Shown: positions 11,011 through 18,880 of the stretch, piece by piece
How positions within the stretch are numbered: the first letter of the stretch is position 1
How the letters are laid out: every line of letters starts with the position of its first letter
Translations under genes and position numbers: made by a program
Notes under the pieces: generated by a model
What the model was told of the DNA's origin: nothing
The model's database searches: none
Seen by the model: only the letters and a program-made list of their open reading frames with translations
IMG/VR virus record: IMGVR_UViG_3300043427_001127
Span: 107,626-171,625 of that record
Strand: one strand, 5' to 3'
DNA length: 64,000 nucleotides
Source: a virus

Positions 11011-11074
11011 GACTTCGGTTGCCTTCTTCGTATTGCTGGCAATCTCCGTAGAAAAACTTTGTGAGACTTATTGA
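10988..11074 (+). CDS. Possible 28-residue membrane peptide coupled to petF
   Basis: [20 protein letters not shown] then VEKLCETY, a single membrane helix. GAGGG (10977-10981) could be its ribosome site, and its TGA shares the A with the petF ATG (TGATG). However, a promoter lies across its start, so it may not be translated from all transcripts. It does not match PetN, PsbT or PsbN as I know them. Confidence 0.35.
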   Translation: MTSLLFTMTSVAFFVLLAISVEKLCETY

Positions 11075-11367
11075 TGGCTACCTATTCCATTACTCTTCAA
11101 TCCCCCGATGGCACTGAGCAAACTATTCAGTGCCCTGACGACCAATATATTCTTGATGCTGCTGAGTTTGCAGGTATCGACCTACCTTCCAGTTGCCGTG
11201 CGGGTGCTTGTAGTGCCTGTGCTGGTAAACTAATCAGCGGCACTGTTGATAACGAGGAGCAATCCTTCCTTGATGATGAACAAATGGCAGATGGTTGTGT
11301 TCTAACTTGTGTAGCATATCCCACCAGCGACTGTGTTATTCTGACTGAACAAGAAGAAAATCTTTAA
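11074..11367 (+). CDS. petF: Plant-type [2Fe-2S] ferredoxin
   Basis: 97 residues, the standard length for photosynthetic ferredoxin. Cluster ligands C41, C46, C49 (CRAGACSAC) and C79 are all present, with the usual acidic surface and C-terminal region. It carries electrons from photosystem I to ferredoxin-NADP reductase, bilin reductases and others. In cyanophages it may serve phage-encoded reductases or nucleotide synthesis. ATG 11074 is used; the frame also has a TTG one codon earlier. Flanked by two hli genes. Confidence 0.95.
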   Translation: MATYSITLQSPDGTEQTIQCPDDQYILDAAEFAGIDLPSSCRAGACSACAGKLISGTVDNEEQSFLDDEQMADGCVLTCVAYPTSDCVILTEQEENL

Positions 11368-11382
11368 TCTAGGAGAACTACT

Positions 11383-11502
11383 ATGAAATTCGGATTCACC
11401 CCTGAGGCAGAGATCCTCAATGCTCGCCTGGCAATGCTCGGTTTTGTCATTGCTGTTGGCACTTATCTCACTACAGGTCAGATTATTCCTGGAGTGCTCT
11501 GA
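11383..11502 (+). CDS. hli: High-light-inducible protein (HLIP), short form
   Basis: 39 residues, ribosome site AGGAG (11371-11375). AEILNARLAMLGFVIAVGTY is the canonical HLIP helix with its E-x-x-N-x-R chlorophyll-binding pattern, and TTGQIIPGVL the usual C-terminus. Nearly the whole protein is the helix. Ends at the terminator at 11509. Confidence 0.95.
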   Translation: MKFGFTPEAEILNARLAMLGFVIAVGTYLTTGQIIPGVL

Positions 11503-11508
11503 TACTTT

Positions 11509-11535
11509 AAAGGGGGTCGTAAGACCCCCTTTTTT
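11509..11535 (+). terminator. Rho-independent terminator
   Basis: GGGGGTC-GTAA-GACCCCC (11512-11529) followed by TTTTTT. Ends the hli-petF-hli transcript, and lies at the end of the opposing fibre-like gene. Confidence 0.92.
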
Positions 11536-14170
11536 AATCTTCTAGTTTTAAAATAGTTAATGTAGTCGTAATCGCAGTATTTGAACCAGATTTATTTACA
11601 ATGGTTGCAAATATAGTAGTATCTTCATCACTAAATCCTACAAGAGATGGGGTTATTGGGAGAACTTGATTGGATATCGTTGTTACATCACAGACAACAC
11701 CAGCATTTTCAGGAATCGGATCTCCATAGTTTCTTCCAGAATCATTGTCTCTAGCAGTCGAGCTTGTATACAAACGAACCCACGCAGAGTTATTTGTTTG
11801 TACTTTTAATAGTGCATAAGATTTGAATCCTGTTATGGTTATGTTTGCAGATTCGTCTTGTGCTAGTAATGGTGTTGTTCCTACAGAAGTTGTTCTTGAT
11901 TGTAGTTGTTTTTGTGGTTGTGGTTCGTATACAGTTCTCCAAATAGTACTAATATTTACGTTTGGATTTGTGCTATAAACTCTTAATTTTGCATTATGTG
12001 GAATGTTTGTGGTAACTGGAGTGTTTAAGTTGAACCACCCAACATTATTACCTGTTTGTGGATCAAATCTACTGGAAACAAAAGCACCTGATGGTATGCC
12101 AGGTCCAACAATAAACTGGTTATCTGTGGGAATGTAAATCAGTGGGATTCTGTCACAGAAAAATCTACTATCTCCTAAGTCTACTGCTTGAAAATAATCT
12201 ACAGTAGCATCTGGAGTTGGATATAAACTTTCATCGAATATTTTTAAAACTCCTGTGGTATTGTTATACCATAGATCTCCATCTTTTGCCCATGCTGGAG
12301 CAGAAGTTCCTACATGTACTGCTGGGGGTGGTGTGATAGTTAGTCCACCTATTGATGCAGATTGCTGAGAACCTGTTACGCTATCTGTATCTACTTTAAG
12401 ACCACCCACGCCAGAAACTATAGCGTATGTAGTACCACCTGTGTTTGATCCTAGTAAACCTATTTTTCCTTCGTAAAAACGAGTATCAGTTTCAGAAACA
12501 TCCATCGTATAAGTTTTGTTGGTGCTATCTACAATGATAGTGCCATTTAAGTTGGGTAGTGTTAGGGTTCTATTTGCAGTTGGATTTGCTACTTGAACTG
12601 TAGTTTTAAAAGTATCTACTGTAGACCCTTCAAACACCAATGAAGATGCAGTGGCAGTTAATCCTGAAGGCAATCCACTTACCGTTGATGCAATATTAAT
12701 AGTATTTTCATTAGTTCTGCTGACAGTGATACCAGTTCCAGAAACTAAAACTAAATCATCATCTGTTAAGCTATTGTTTTCTCTAAGTCTGATCTTAGCT
12801 CCAGATGCATCTGTTTCTGCTGATATAATGTATTCTCTATTTGGTGGAATAGTTGGCAATCCTAATAGATCACTGTACTCACCTGTGGTTGCAACTAGTT
12901 TTAAATCTGGAAGACTTAGTAAATCGCTATAGCTTCCTGACGTTGCTACATCTGCTAAAGCGGGAGCATTTAATAAGTCACTATAATCTCCAGAGAAGAA
13001 ACGATTCGTTGTGTCAGTTAAATCCGATGCATCGATAACTAATACGGGTAAATCATCTAGGTCGTTGTATGATCCAGATGTTGCTACTGGTTGTAAGTCA
13101 GGGAGATTTAATAGATCACTATAACTTCCGCTGGTTGCTACAGTCGCTAAAGCAGGAGCATTGGTGAGATCTGTATAACTTACAAAACCGTTTATCCAAG
13201 AACCATTTAAATATTTTAATGAGTGATTATTAACAGGATCTGTGATTGTAACATCACCTAAGTCGTTGATGTCGATAGTTGAAACGTTAACAGAAAACTC
13301 GATATCATTATTGTCAACTGTTAATACAACTCCAGGACCAGCGGTAAGAGTAACATCAACAGAAGTATTATCTGAACCAGCTAGTGAGATAGTTTTTACT
13401 GTAGTTGAAGTGCTTGATACATTAAGACCATATGTAGTGTTTGGAGCGTTAACAGTAATAGTAGAACCACTTTGAGTTATTGAGGCAGCACCACCACCCG
13501 CTAACGTAATGTCGCCAGTTGTAAATGTTCCACCAGCCCCACTTGCTTTTAGTCTTGTTACAGTGTCTGTACTTGAAATGTTTACTGTATTTCCTGCTTG
13601 AGTTGCAGATGAAGCACCAGAAGCAGTAATAGTTACGTCACCTGTGACAAAACTTCCAGCACTACCACCTTTGATTCTTGTGATAGTGTTGGTATCAGAA
13701 GCACCAATGGTAATGTTATTTCCTACTTGAGATATAAAAACAGAACCAGTTGGCAACAAAGAAACTTCGCCAGTAACAAAAGAACCAGCAACACCACCTT
13801 TAATACTTGTGATAGTATCTGTATCTACATATGTTGCGTTTATGGTTATTTCATCTCCACTCCTTGTGAGTGAAATATTTGTTCCAGGTGCTAGAGTTAC
13901 GTCATCAGTGACGAAGTTTACATCAGTTAAACGGATTATTTTTTTGCCACTGCCACCATCTTCTGCGCTAATAGAATAAGTAGTATCGATTTCTGCAGGA
14001 ACATTTGCCCATTCGATTCCTTCCCCAGTTGAATATAGGATTTGACCAGGATTACCTATACCTGTTCCGTCATAAATCCCACTCTCTGAAAGATTTAGAT
14101 TGTCCGTTGCTGCTAGTTCTTCTAGACGTTTAGTTACAGAGTTACCTATTAACGGAAAGCGATTTGCCAT
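11534..14170 (-). CDS. Fibre-like virion protein with repeats
   Basis: 878 residues. MANRFPLIGNSVTKRLEEL is followed by Thr/Ser/Gly/Val/Ile-rich sequence of beta-structural type. Three related blocks (RIKGGSAGSFVTGDVTI) lie at about 125-220, and at least five copies of a SGSYSDLLNLPDL-type repeat at about 335-445. Repetitive beta sequence, a late promoter on its strand and isolation between host-like genes suggest a tail fibre or other adhesin. The C-terminus has no peptidase S74 or collar domain that I can see. It lies between the ferredoxin/HLIP genes and psbA, transcribed against them. Confidence 0.7.
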   Translation of the reverse strand: MANRFPLIGNSVTKRLEELAATDNLNLSESGIYDGTGIGNPGQILYSTGEGIEWANVPAEIDTTYSISAEDGGSGKKIIRLTDVNFVTDDVTLAPGTNISLTRSGDEITINATYVDTDTITSIKGGVAGSFVTGEVSLLPTGSVFISQVGNNITIGASDTNTITRIKGGSAGSFVTGDVTITASGASSATQAGNTVNISSTDTVTRLKASGAGGTFTTGDITLAGGGAASITQSGSTITVNAPNTTYGLNVSSTSTTVKTISLAGSDNTSVDVTLTAGPGVVLTVDNNDIEFSVNVSTIDINDLGDVTITDPVNNHSLKYLNGSWINGFVSYTDLTNAPALATVATSGSYSDLLNLPDLQPVATSGSYNDLDDLPVLVIDASDLTDTTNRFFSGDYSDLLNAPALADVATSGSYSDLLSLPDLKLVATTGEYSDLLGLPTIPPNREYIISAETDASGAKIRLRENNSLTDDDLVLVSGTGITVSRTNENTINIASTVSGLPSGLTATASSLVFEGSTVDTFKTTVQVANPTANRTLTLPNLNGTIIVDSTNKTYTMDVSETDTRFYEGKIGLLGSNTGGTTYAIVSGVGGLKVDTDSVTGSQQSASIGGLTITPPPAVHVGTSAPAWAKDGDLWYNNTTGVLKIFDESLYPTPDATVDYFQAVDLGDSRFFCDRIPLIYIPTDNQFIVGPGIPSGAFVSSRFDPQTGNNVGWFNLNTPVTTNIPHNAKLRVYSTNPNVNISTIWRTVYEPQPQKQLQSRTTSVGTTPLLAQDESANITITGFKSYALLKVQTNNSAWVRLYTSSTARDNDSGRNYGDPIPENAGVVCDVTTISNQVLPITPSLVGFSDEDTTIFATIVNKSGSNTAITTTLTILKLED

Positions 14171-14196
14171 TACACGACGCTCGTAAAAATGAGTTC

Positions 14197-14213
14197 TATT
14201 TATGTTATTTATA
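14197..14213 (-). promoter_or_regulatory. Tandem late promoters for the fibre-like gene
   Basis: On the minus strand TATAAATA (14213-14206) and CATAAATA (14204-14197), 27-36 bp before the ATG at 14170. Both match the T4-type late -10 box. Confidence 0.75.
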
Positions 14214-14225
14214 AATGGTTCTGGC

Positions 14226-14265
14226 GGGGGCTTGACAGGTGCGGGAAACCGTGCTACTATAAATA
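14226..14265 (+). promoter_or_regulatory. Overlapping early and late promoters of psbA
   Basis: GGGGGCTTGACA (14226-14237), 17 bp, TACTAT (14255-14260). The late box TATAAATA (14258-14265) overlaps the -10 element by three bases. psbA could therefore be transcribed by unmodified host polymerase and later by the phage-modified enzyme. Confidence 0.8.
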
Positions 14266-14326
14266 AGTGTTAAGGAATGGAAACATTTCTTCACAATACA
14301 TACCTCAACTACTCGGAGTATTTTCA

Positions 14327-15409
14327 ATGACTGCAACTATCGCACAACGTCGCGGTGTTGGCAGTGGATGGGAAAGCTTCTGCGAGTGGGTTACCTCTAC
14401 CAACAATCGTCTTTATGTTGGGTGGTTCGGAACTCTTATGATTCCTACCCTTCTTGCAGCAACCATCTGCTTCATCATCGCATTCATCGCCGCTCCCCCC
14501 GTGGACATCGACGGCATCCGTGAACCTGTTGCTGGTTCGCTTATGTATGGAAACAACATCATCTCTGGTGCTGTCGTTCCTTCTAGCAACGCAATCGGTC
14601 TTCACTTCTATCCTATCTGGGAAGCCAACTCACTTGACGAATGGCTATATAATGGTGGACCTTTCCAACTGGTCGTCTTCCACTTTCTGATTGGTATCTA
14701 TGCCTACATGGGTCGTGAATGGGAACTATCTTACCGATTGGGTATGCGTCCTTGGATTTGTGTTGCCTACAGCGCACCCGTTGCTGCTGCTTCTGCAGTT
14801 TTCCTCGTCTATCCCTTTGGACAAGGTTCATTCTCTGACGCCATGCCGCTTGGCATTAGTGGAACATTTAACTACATGCTTGTTTTTCAGGCGGAGCATA
14901 ATATCCTCATGCACCCCTTCCATATGCTTGGGGTGGCTGGTGTATTTGGCGGTTCTCTTTTCTCTGCTATGCATGGATCTCTGGTCACTAGCTCACTCGT
15001 TCGTGAAACAACTGAAACCGAATCACAAAACTATGGATACAAGTTCGGACAAGAAGAAGAGACCTACAACATCGTCGCCGCTCACGGATACTTCGGACGC
15101 CTCATCTTCCAATACGCTTCCTTTAACAACTCTCGTAGCCTACACTTCTTTTTGGCTGCTTGGCCTGTCGTTGGTATTTGGTTTACTGCTCTCGGAGTTA
15201 GCACGATGGCATTCAACTTGAATGGTTTCAACTTTAACCAGTCCATTGTTGACAGTCAGAACCGTGTGATCCCTACCTGGGCAGACATCCTCAATCGTGG
15301 TGGTCTGGGCATGGAGGTGATGCACGAGCGCAACGCTCACAACTTCCCGCTTGACCTTGCTGCTGCTGAGATGACTCCTGTTGCTCTCACCGCACCTGCA
15401 ATCGGTTGA
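14327..15409 (+). CDS. psbA: Photosystem II reaction centre protein D1
   Basis: 360 residues, full length, uninterrupted and without intron. ATG 14327 is preceded by GGAG at 14315-14318; an upstream in-frame TTG at 14267 is ignored. The five membrane helices are all present, and the C-terminus reads [19 protein letters not shown], including the manganese-ligand region and the D1 processing site. Residue 131 here, equivalent to position 130 of host D1, is Glu ([10 protein letters not shown]), the form found in high-light D1 variants, where host low-light D1 has Gln. It replaces turned-over host D1 and keeps photosynthesis running during infection. Base composition is closer to host-like than its neighbours. 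Confidence 0.99.
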   Translation: MTATIAQRRGVGSGWESFCEWVTSTNNRLYVGWFGTLMIPTLLAATICFIIAFIAAPPVDIDGIREPVAGSLMYGNNIISGAVVPSSNAIGLHFYPIWEANSLDEWLYNGGPFQLVVFHFLIGIYAYMGREWELSYRLGMRPWICVAYSAPVAAASAVFLVYPFGQGSFSDAMPLGISGTFNYMLVFQAEHNILMHPFHMLGVAGVFGGSLFSAMHGSLVTSSLVRETTETESQNYGYKFGQEEETYNIVAAHGYFGRLIFQYASFNNSRSLHFFLAAWPVVGIWFTALGVSTMAFNLNGFNFNQSIVDSQNRVIPTWADILNRGGLGMEVMHERNAHNFPLDLAAAEMTPVALTAPAIG

Positions 15410-15434
15410 TACTTCAGTTAAAATCTGATATACT

Positions 15435-15457
15435 AGGAGGGGCAACCCTCCTTTTTT
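15435..15457 (+). terminator. Rho-independent terminator after psbA
   Basis: AGGAGGG-GCAA-CCCTCCT (15435-15452) followed by T-rich sequence. Separates psbA from the speD late unit. Confidence 0.9.
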
Positions 15458-15462
15458 ATTGC

Positions 15463-15470
15463 CATAAATA
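15463..15470 (+). promoter_or_regulatory. Late promoter CATAAATA before speD
   Basis: CATAAATA, 26 bp before the speD ATG and after the psbA terminator, so speD and following genes form a separate late transcript. Confidence 0.7.
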
Positions 15471-15495
15471 TTCAAACGATATTGGAGAAACATTG

Positions 15496-15846
15496 ATGGT
15501 AGATGAAGTGCTTGGTGTGCATCACATTGCTGAGTTATGCGAGTGCAATGCAGACCTTTTAAATGACTCAGCATTCATCAGCACTTCCCTTAGGCAAGCA
15601 GTAGAACATGCTAACGCAACACTGATTGAAGAAGTTAAATACGAGTTCACGCCACAGGGAATCACTGCTGTTTGCTTGCTATCAGAAAGTCATATCAGTA
15701 TTCATACATGGCCAGAGAAAAGATATGCTGCCGTAGATATCTTTACCTGTGGCGACCACACCATGCCAGATAAGGCTTGCGAATACATGGTGGAGGTGTT
15801 AGAATGTATGCAACCAAACATTAAAGTATATTTTAGAGGAATATAA
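15496..15846 (+). CDS. speD: S-adenosylmethionine decarboxylase proenzyme
   Basis: 116 residues, the short bacterial/archaeal SpeD type. The self-cleavage site is E64-S65 in LSESHISIHTWPE, where S65 becomes the pyruvoyl cofactor; H70 and C85 (FTCGDH) are the other conserved catalytic residues. It makes decarboxylated SAM, the aminopropyl donor for spermidine synthesis. ATG 15496 has GGAG at 15484-15487. Polyamines could help condense phage DNA or support D1 translation, which is inference. The next gene begins 1 bp later. Confidence 0.97.
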   Translation: MVDEVLGVHHIAELCECNADLLNDSAFISTSLRQAVEHANATLIEEVKYEFTPQGITAVCLLSESHISIHTWPEKRYAAVDIFTCGDHTMPDKACEYMVEVLECMQPNIKVYFRGI

Positions 15847-15847
15847 A

Positions 15848-16102
15848 ATGAACATCATAGCGTATACACTTCCAGGTTGTCCATCTTGTAGTCATTTAAG
15901 AGAACTTTTTAGGAGAGCAGAAGTAGAATATAAAGAAGTGACAGTTAAAAACGATATGACTATTTCTGAGTTTAACTCTTTACATCCAAATGTTTCTTCT
16001 TTTCCGTTTGTTGTTATAGACGGCGAACGTGTTGGTGGACTGGTTGAAGTAGTCAGAATGTTTGTTAAGAATGGATTAGTAAGTAGTTCAAAGAAGGCAT
16101 AA
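15848..16102 (+). CDS. Glutaredoxin
   Basis: 84 residues. CPSC (C11, C14) active site after the first strand, SSFPFVV with cis-proline, GGLVE glutathione site. It is a second glutaredoxin, different from the one at 4074 (CEYC). Packed directly between speD and an AT-hook-like gene. Confidence 0.88.
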   Translation: MNIIAYTLPGCPSCSHLRELFRRAEVEYKEVTVKNDMTISEFNSLHPNVSSFPFVVIDGERVGGLVEVVRMFVKNGLVSSSKKA

Positions 16103-16103
16103 C

Positions 16104-16487
16104 ATGGTTTTCCTTGAAGACATATATGATATTATTAATAATGCTATAGAACTGGCATTTTTTAATGAAAAATATCAGTTGGATTTTTATGCGTATTTAA
16201 AATCTCAAAATTTTAAGAGGGAAACTATAACAGAGTTTCTAGGATCTAACTTATGTAAAGCTCTTCAGGATCAAATACAAGAGATTGATATGTATTTAGA
16301 TGGAGGAGACTCTGCTGCTCTGCTCAAAGAAGCATATAGTTGGATGGGAAAATCTAGAGCAAGAAAAGTTAAAGATTATTTGAATACTATAGTTGAAGAT
16401 GCTAAAAAATATGAACAATCAAAAAGGAGAGGAAGAAAACCAGGAAGCAAAAACAAAAAGAAAGGCACAGCAACTACGAATAAATAA
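16104..16487 (+). CDS. Hypothetical protein with C-terminal AT-hook-like motif
   Basis: 127 residues. The first 100 are helical with no recognised family. The tail SKRRGRKPGSKNKKKG (106-121) contains RGRKPGS, close to the AT-hook core RGRP with K in place of R, followed by a lysine run, suggesting minor-groove binding of AT-rich DNA. It starts 1 bp after the glutaredoxin. Confidence 0.6.
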   Translation: MVFLEDIYDIINNAIELAFFNEKYQLDFYAYLKSQNFKRETITEFLGSNLCKALQDQIQEIDMYLDGGDSAALLKEAYSWMGKSRARKVKDYLNTIVEDAKKYEQSKRRGRKPGSKNKKKGTATTNK

Positions 16488-16500
16488 GGGTATAGAATTC

Positions 16501-16582
16501 ATGTTGCGTAGGAGGGTTGATAAAGTCAAACCTAAACATGGATTAAAACTGAGTAAAACATTCAACCTCCTACGCAGAACAT
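16501..16582 (+). repeat. Long imperfect inverted repeat
   Basis: TGCGTAGGAGG, one unpaired G, TTGA (16505-16520) pairs with TCAACCTCCTACGCA (16562-16576). Outside it ATGTT (16501-16505) can pair with AACAT (16578-16582). The loop is about 41 nt. It lies between two genes and could be a transcript-stabilising, attenuating or processing structure. A 44-codon frame inside it is not convincing. Confidence 0.6.
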
Positions 16583-16639
16583 TTCATTTTAATATGGAGT
16601 TCTCTTGGGAGGTTGACAAACCAACAAGGGAGTAGTAAG

Positions 16640-16882
16640 ATGGAGTCAGCAACACCATACATCCTGTTCTTCAGCGGGATAGGTATCATCGGTTCATTCG
16701 CTATTGGGTTCATCGCTGGGTGGTTCGGAAACGATATCATCTATGCATTTCTAAACAAGAACAGGATTGCTCCCATGCATCCTGAAATGTTTGATGAAAA
16801 CGGTCAACTGATTCCTGATGAAATCGTAGCGGTTCGCTTTGAAAATTCTGAAGATTTTGAGGAGTACGACGACGAGGATTAA
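16640..16882 (+). CDS. Single-pass membrane protein
   Basis: 80 residues from ATG 16640 with GGGAG at 16628-16632. A hydrophobic glycine-rich helix at residues 7-28 (ILFFSGIGIIGSFAIGFIAG), then an acidic cytoplasmic tail ending EEYDDED. Next to rnh (ATG directly after its stop). Unknown role. Confidence 0.6.
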   Translation: MESATPYILFFSGIGIIGSFAIGFIAGWFGNDIIYAFLNKNRIAPMHPEMFDENGQLIPDEIVAVRFENSEDFEEYDDED

Positions 16883-17773
16883 ATGATTCTTATTGATATG
16901 AATCAGATTATGATTAGTAATCTGATGATGCAACTGAAGGGCGATGCTTTAAATGAAAATCTTGTTCGTCATATGGTGCTTACTGCCCTTCGCGCATTTG
17001 AAAGACAATACTCTCCTAAGTATGGTGAGATTGTTCTAGCTTATGACAGTAAGCACTACTGGCGGAAAGAAGCATTTCCCTATTACAAACAGAATAGAAA
17101 GAAAGACCGAGAAGCATCTGACTTAGATTGGAATGCTATCTTTGAAGTCTTGAATAAAATACGCGATGAGATCAAAACGTTCTTTCCTTATAAGGTAGTA
17201 GAAGTATATGGTGCTGAGGCTGATGATGTTATTAGCACTCTTACTACCTATCAATCTTATCGCAATATTAAACTGCAGAAAGAAGGTAAAGATGCTGAGG
17301 AAGTATTGATTCTCTCGGGAGATAAAGACTTCATTCAGTTACAGAAGTATCCATTTGTGAAGCAATACAATCCGATTCTTAAGAAAGAGATTAAACATGC
17401 AGACCCTAAAGCATACGCCAGAGAGCATATCATTAAGGGAGATAAGTCAGATGGCATACCTAACTTCTTATCTGATGCTGATACATTTGTGGTAGGCAAG
17501 AGACAGAAACCTATAAGTAAGAAAAACTTAGAAAAGTGGGTCAATCTAGATCCATCTGTATTCTGTTTAGATCAACAAGCCAGAGAAAACTATGAACGTA
17601 ATCGAAAACTGATCGATCTTTCTTGTATACCTGAACATCTTGCCACTGAGATTGTATCTTATTACAAATCACTAAATAGCAACGAAAGGAAAGTTCCATT
17701 AGAATACTTTCAGCAACATCAACTTACGAAGTTGATGGAAGATTTTGTATTTCGTAACACACAACCATTTTGA
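16883..17773 (+). CDS. rnh: T4-type RNase H (5'-3' exonuclease, FEN family)
   Basis: 296 residues, close to T4 Rnh. Acidic active-site clusters in order: MILIDMNQ, VLAYDSKHYWRK, GAEADDVI, LSGDKDFIQLQ, then GDKSDGIPN (helix-hairpin-helix region). It removes RNA primers and 5' flaps during lagging-strand synthesis. Starts at the base after the preceding stop. Confidence 0.95.
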   Translation: MILIDMNQIMISNLMMQLKGDALNENLVRHMVLTALRAFERQYSPKYGEIVLAYDSKHYWRKEAFPYYKQNRKKDREASDLDWNAIFEVLNKIRDEIKTFFPYKVVEVYGAEADDVISTLTTYQSYRNIKLQKEGKDAEEVLILSGDKDFIQLQKYPFVKQYNPILKKEIKHADPKAYAREHIIKGDKSDGIPNFLSDADTFVVGKRQKPISKKNLEKWVNLDPSVFCLDQQARENYERNRKLIDLSCIPEHLATEIVSYYKSLNSNERKVPLEYFQQHQLTKLMEDFVFRNTQPF

Positions 17774-17779
17774 ACTGAC

Positions 17780-18229
17780 ATGGCAACTAAAACATACCGC
17801 CCTCTAATCTCAGAGGTGCTTCGTAAAGCTAACAACGCAAAGACTAAAGAAGAAAAGAAAAAGATTCTGCTTGAGAACAACACTCAGGTTCTTCGTTCAC
17901 TGTTTATCTGGAACTTCGATGAGACTGTAGTTTCTATGCTGCCAGAAGGAGAAGTTCCTTATACTCCAAATCCAGCACCAGAAGGTACGGATCATCTTCT
18001 TTTGGAGAATGAGGGAAAGAAAATGTTTCACTTCGTAAAAGGTGGATCTGGTATTACTCAGAGTAAGCGTGAGCAAATCTTTTTGGGGATGATTGAAAAT
18101 CTACATCCAGATGAAGCAGAAGTTCTTTGCTTGGTGAAAGATAAAAAACTACAGAAAAAATATACTCGTATTTCAAAAGCACTCATCGAAGAAACATTTC
18201 CTCAGATTCAATGGGGAGGTCGTAGCTGA
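17780..18229 (+). CDS. Conserved T4-like cyanophage protein (DUF6433-like)
   Basis: 149 residues. PLISEVLRKANNAKTKEEK, then NFDETVVSMLPEGEVPYTPN and a C-terminal HPDEAEVLCLVKDKKL followed by FPQIQWGGRS. I recognise this as the conserved cyanophage family carrying the label DUF6433, without known function. Its last base is shared with the next ATG. Confidence 0.7.
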   Translation: MATKTYRPLISEVLRKANNAKTKEEKKKILLENNTQVLRSLFIWNFDETVVSMLPEGEVPYTPNPAPEGTDHLLLENEGKKMFHFVKGGSGITQSKREQIFLGMIENLHPDEAEVLCLVKDKKLQKKYTRISKALIEETFPQIQWGGRS

Positions 18230-18480
18230 TGAAGATTCTCCATCAAAACTGTGACCCCGAACTGGCAAACGATAGAGGTCTGCCATACACTGCTTACTTA
18301 GTTACCTATGAGATTGATGGAGCACTTGCTTACGATATAGTTATCCCAGATAAACAAATGGAAATCTTTGATTATTATTGGGATAGATATAGAGAAGGTC
18401 TAAAAGGTTGGAAACAATCTGAAGGAAGAGTAAACCCCAAACTTTGGGGAAATAAACCACCAAAAGAAAAGAGGAAATAG
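18229..18480 (+). CDS. Conserved small hypothetical protein
   Basis: 83 residues, mixed charge, aromatic-rich (YTAYLVTYEIDGALAYDIVIP, FDYYWDRYREGLKGW) with a basic tail. TGATG overlap with the gene before and a 3-bp gap to the next. No function known. Confidence 0.6.
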   Translation: MKILHQNCDPELANDRGLPYTAYLVTYEIDGALAYDIVIPDKQMEIFDYYWDRYREGLKGWKQSEGRVNPKLWGNKPPKEKRK

Positions 18481-18483
18481 TAA

Positions 18484-18879
18484 ATGACTTTACAAGTTAC
18501 TAATGGAGCTAAAAGTTTAGCACTTGCTTACTTGGTAGCAAATGATACTACGGTTGAAAATTTAAAACTTCGACTGTACAATAATGATTATACCCCCGAC
18601 CAGGAAAGTATATCTTCAGATTTTATTCAAGTAACTTCTGGAAACGGATATGAAGAAAAAAGTTTAGTGGGATCTTCATGGTTAGTTAATGGAACTACCG
18701 CGTCATATCCTGTGCAAACGTGGGATTTTACTGGATCAGTTGGTAATATCTATGGGTATTATGTTATAACTGCAACAAATAATACTGTTCTATTCGCAGA
18801 AAGATTTCCAAGTGCTCCCTATAATGTTGCTAATAATGGGGATAAGATTTCTGTAACATTAAACCTGACATCAAACTGA
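18484..18879 (+). CDS. Putative phage structural/decoration protein
   Basis: 131 residues, beta-rich, with the start LQVTNGAKSLALAYLV and a strand pattern (LKLRLYNNDYTP, YGYYVITATNNTVLFAERF) that I associate with a common small phage protein often found among tail or decoration proteins. No cysteine or catalytic motif. It lies alone among replication genes, so its role is uncertain. Confidence 0.45.
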   Translation: MTLQVTNGAKSLALAYLVANDTTVENLKLRLYNNDYTPDQESISSDFIQVTSGNGYEEKSLVGSSWLVNGTTASYPVQTWDFTGSVGNIYGYYVITATNNTVLFAERFPSAPYNVANNGDKISVTLNLTSN

Positions 18880-18880
18880 T

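Noticed and set aside
14327-15409. Possible intron or homing endonuclease in psbA
   Set aside because: The D1 frame is full length and uninterrupted.
16393-16635. An 80-codon frame over the AT-hook gene end and the long inverted repeat
   Set aside because: It overlaps a better-supported frame by 95 bp and its sequence is explained by the AT-hook coding region and the hairpin.
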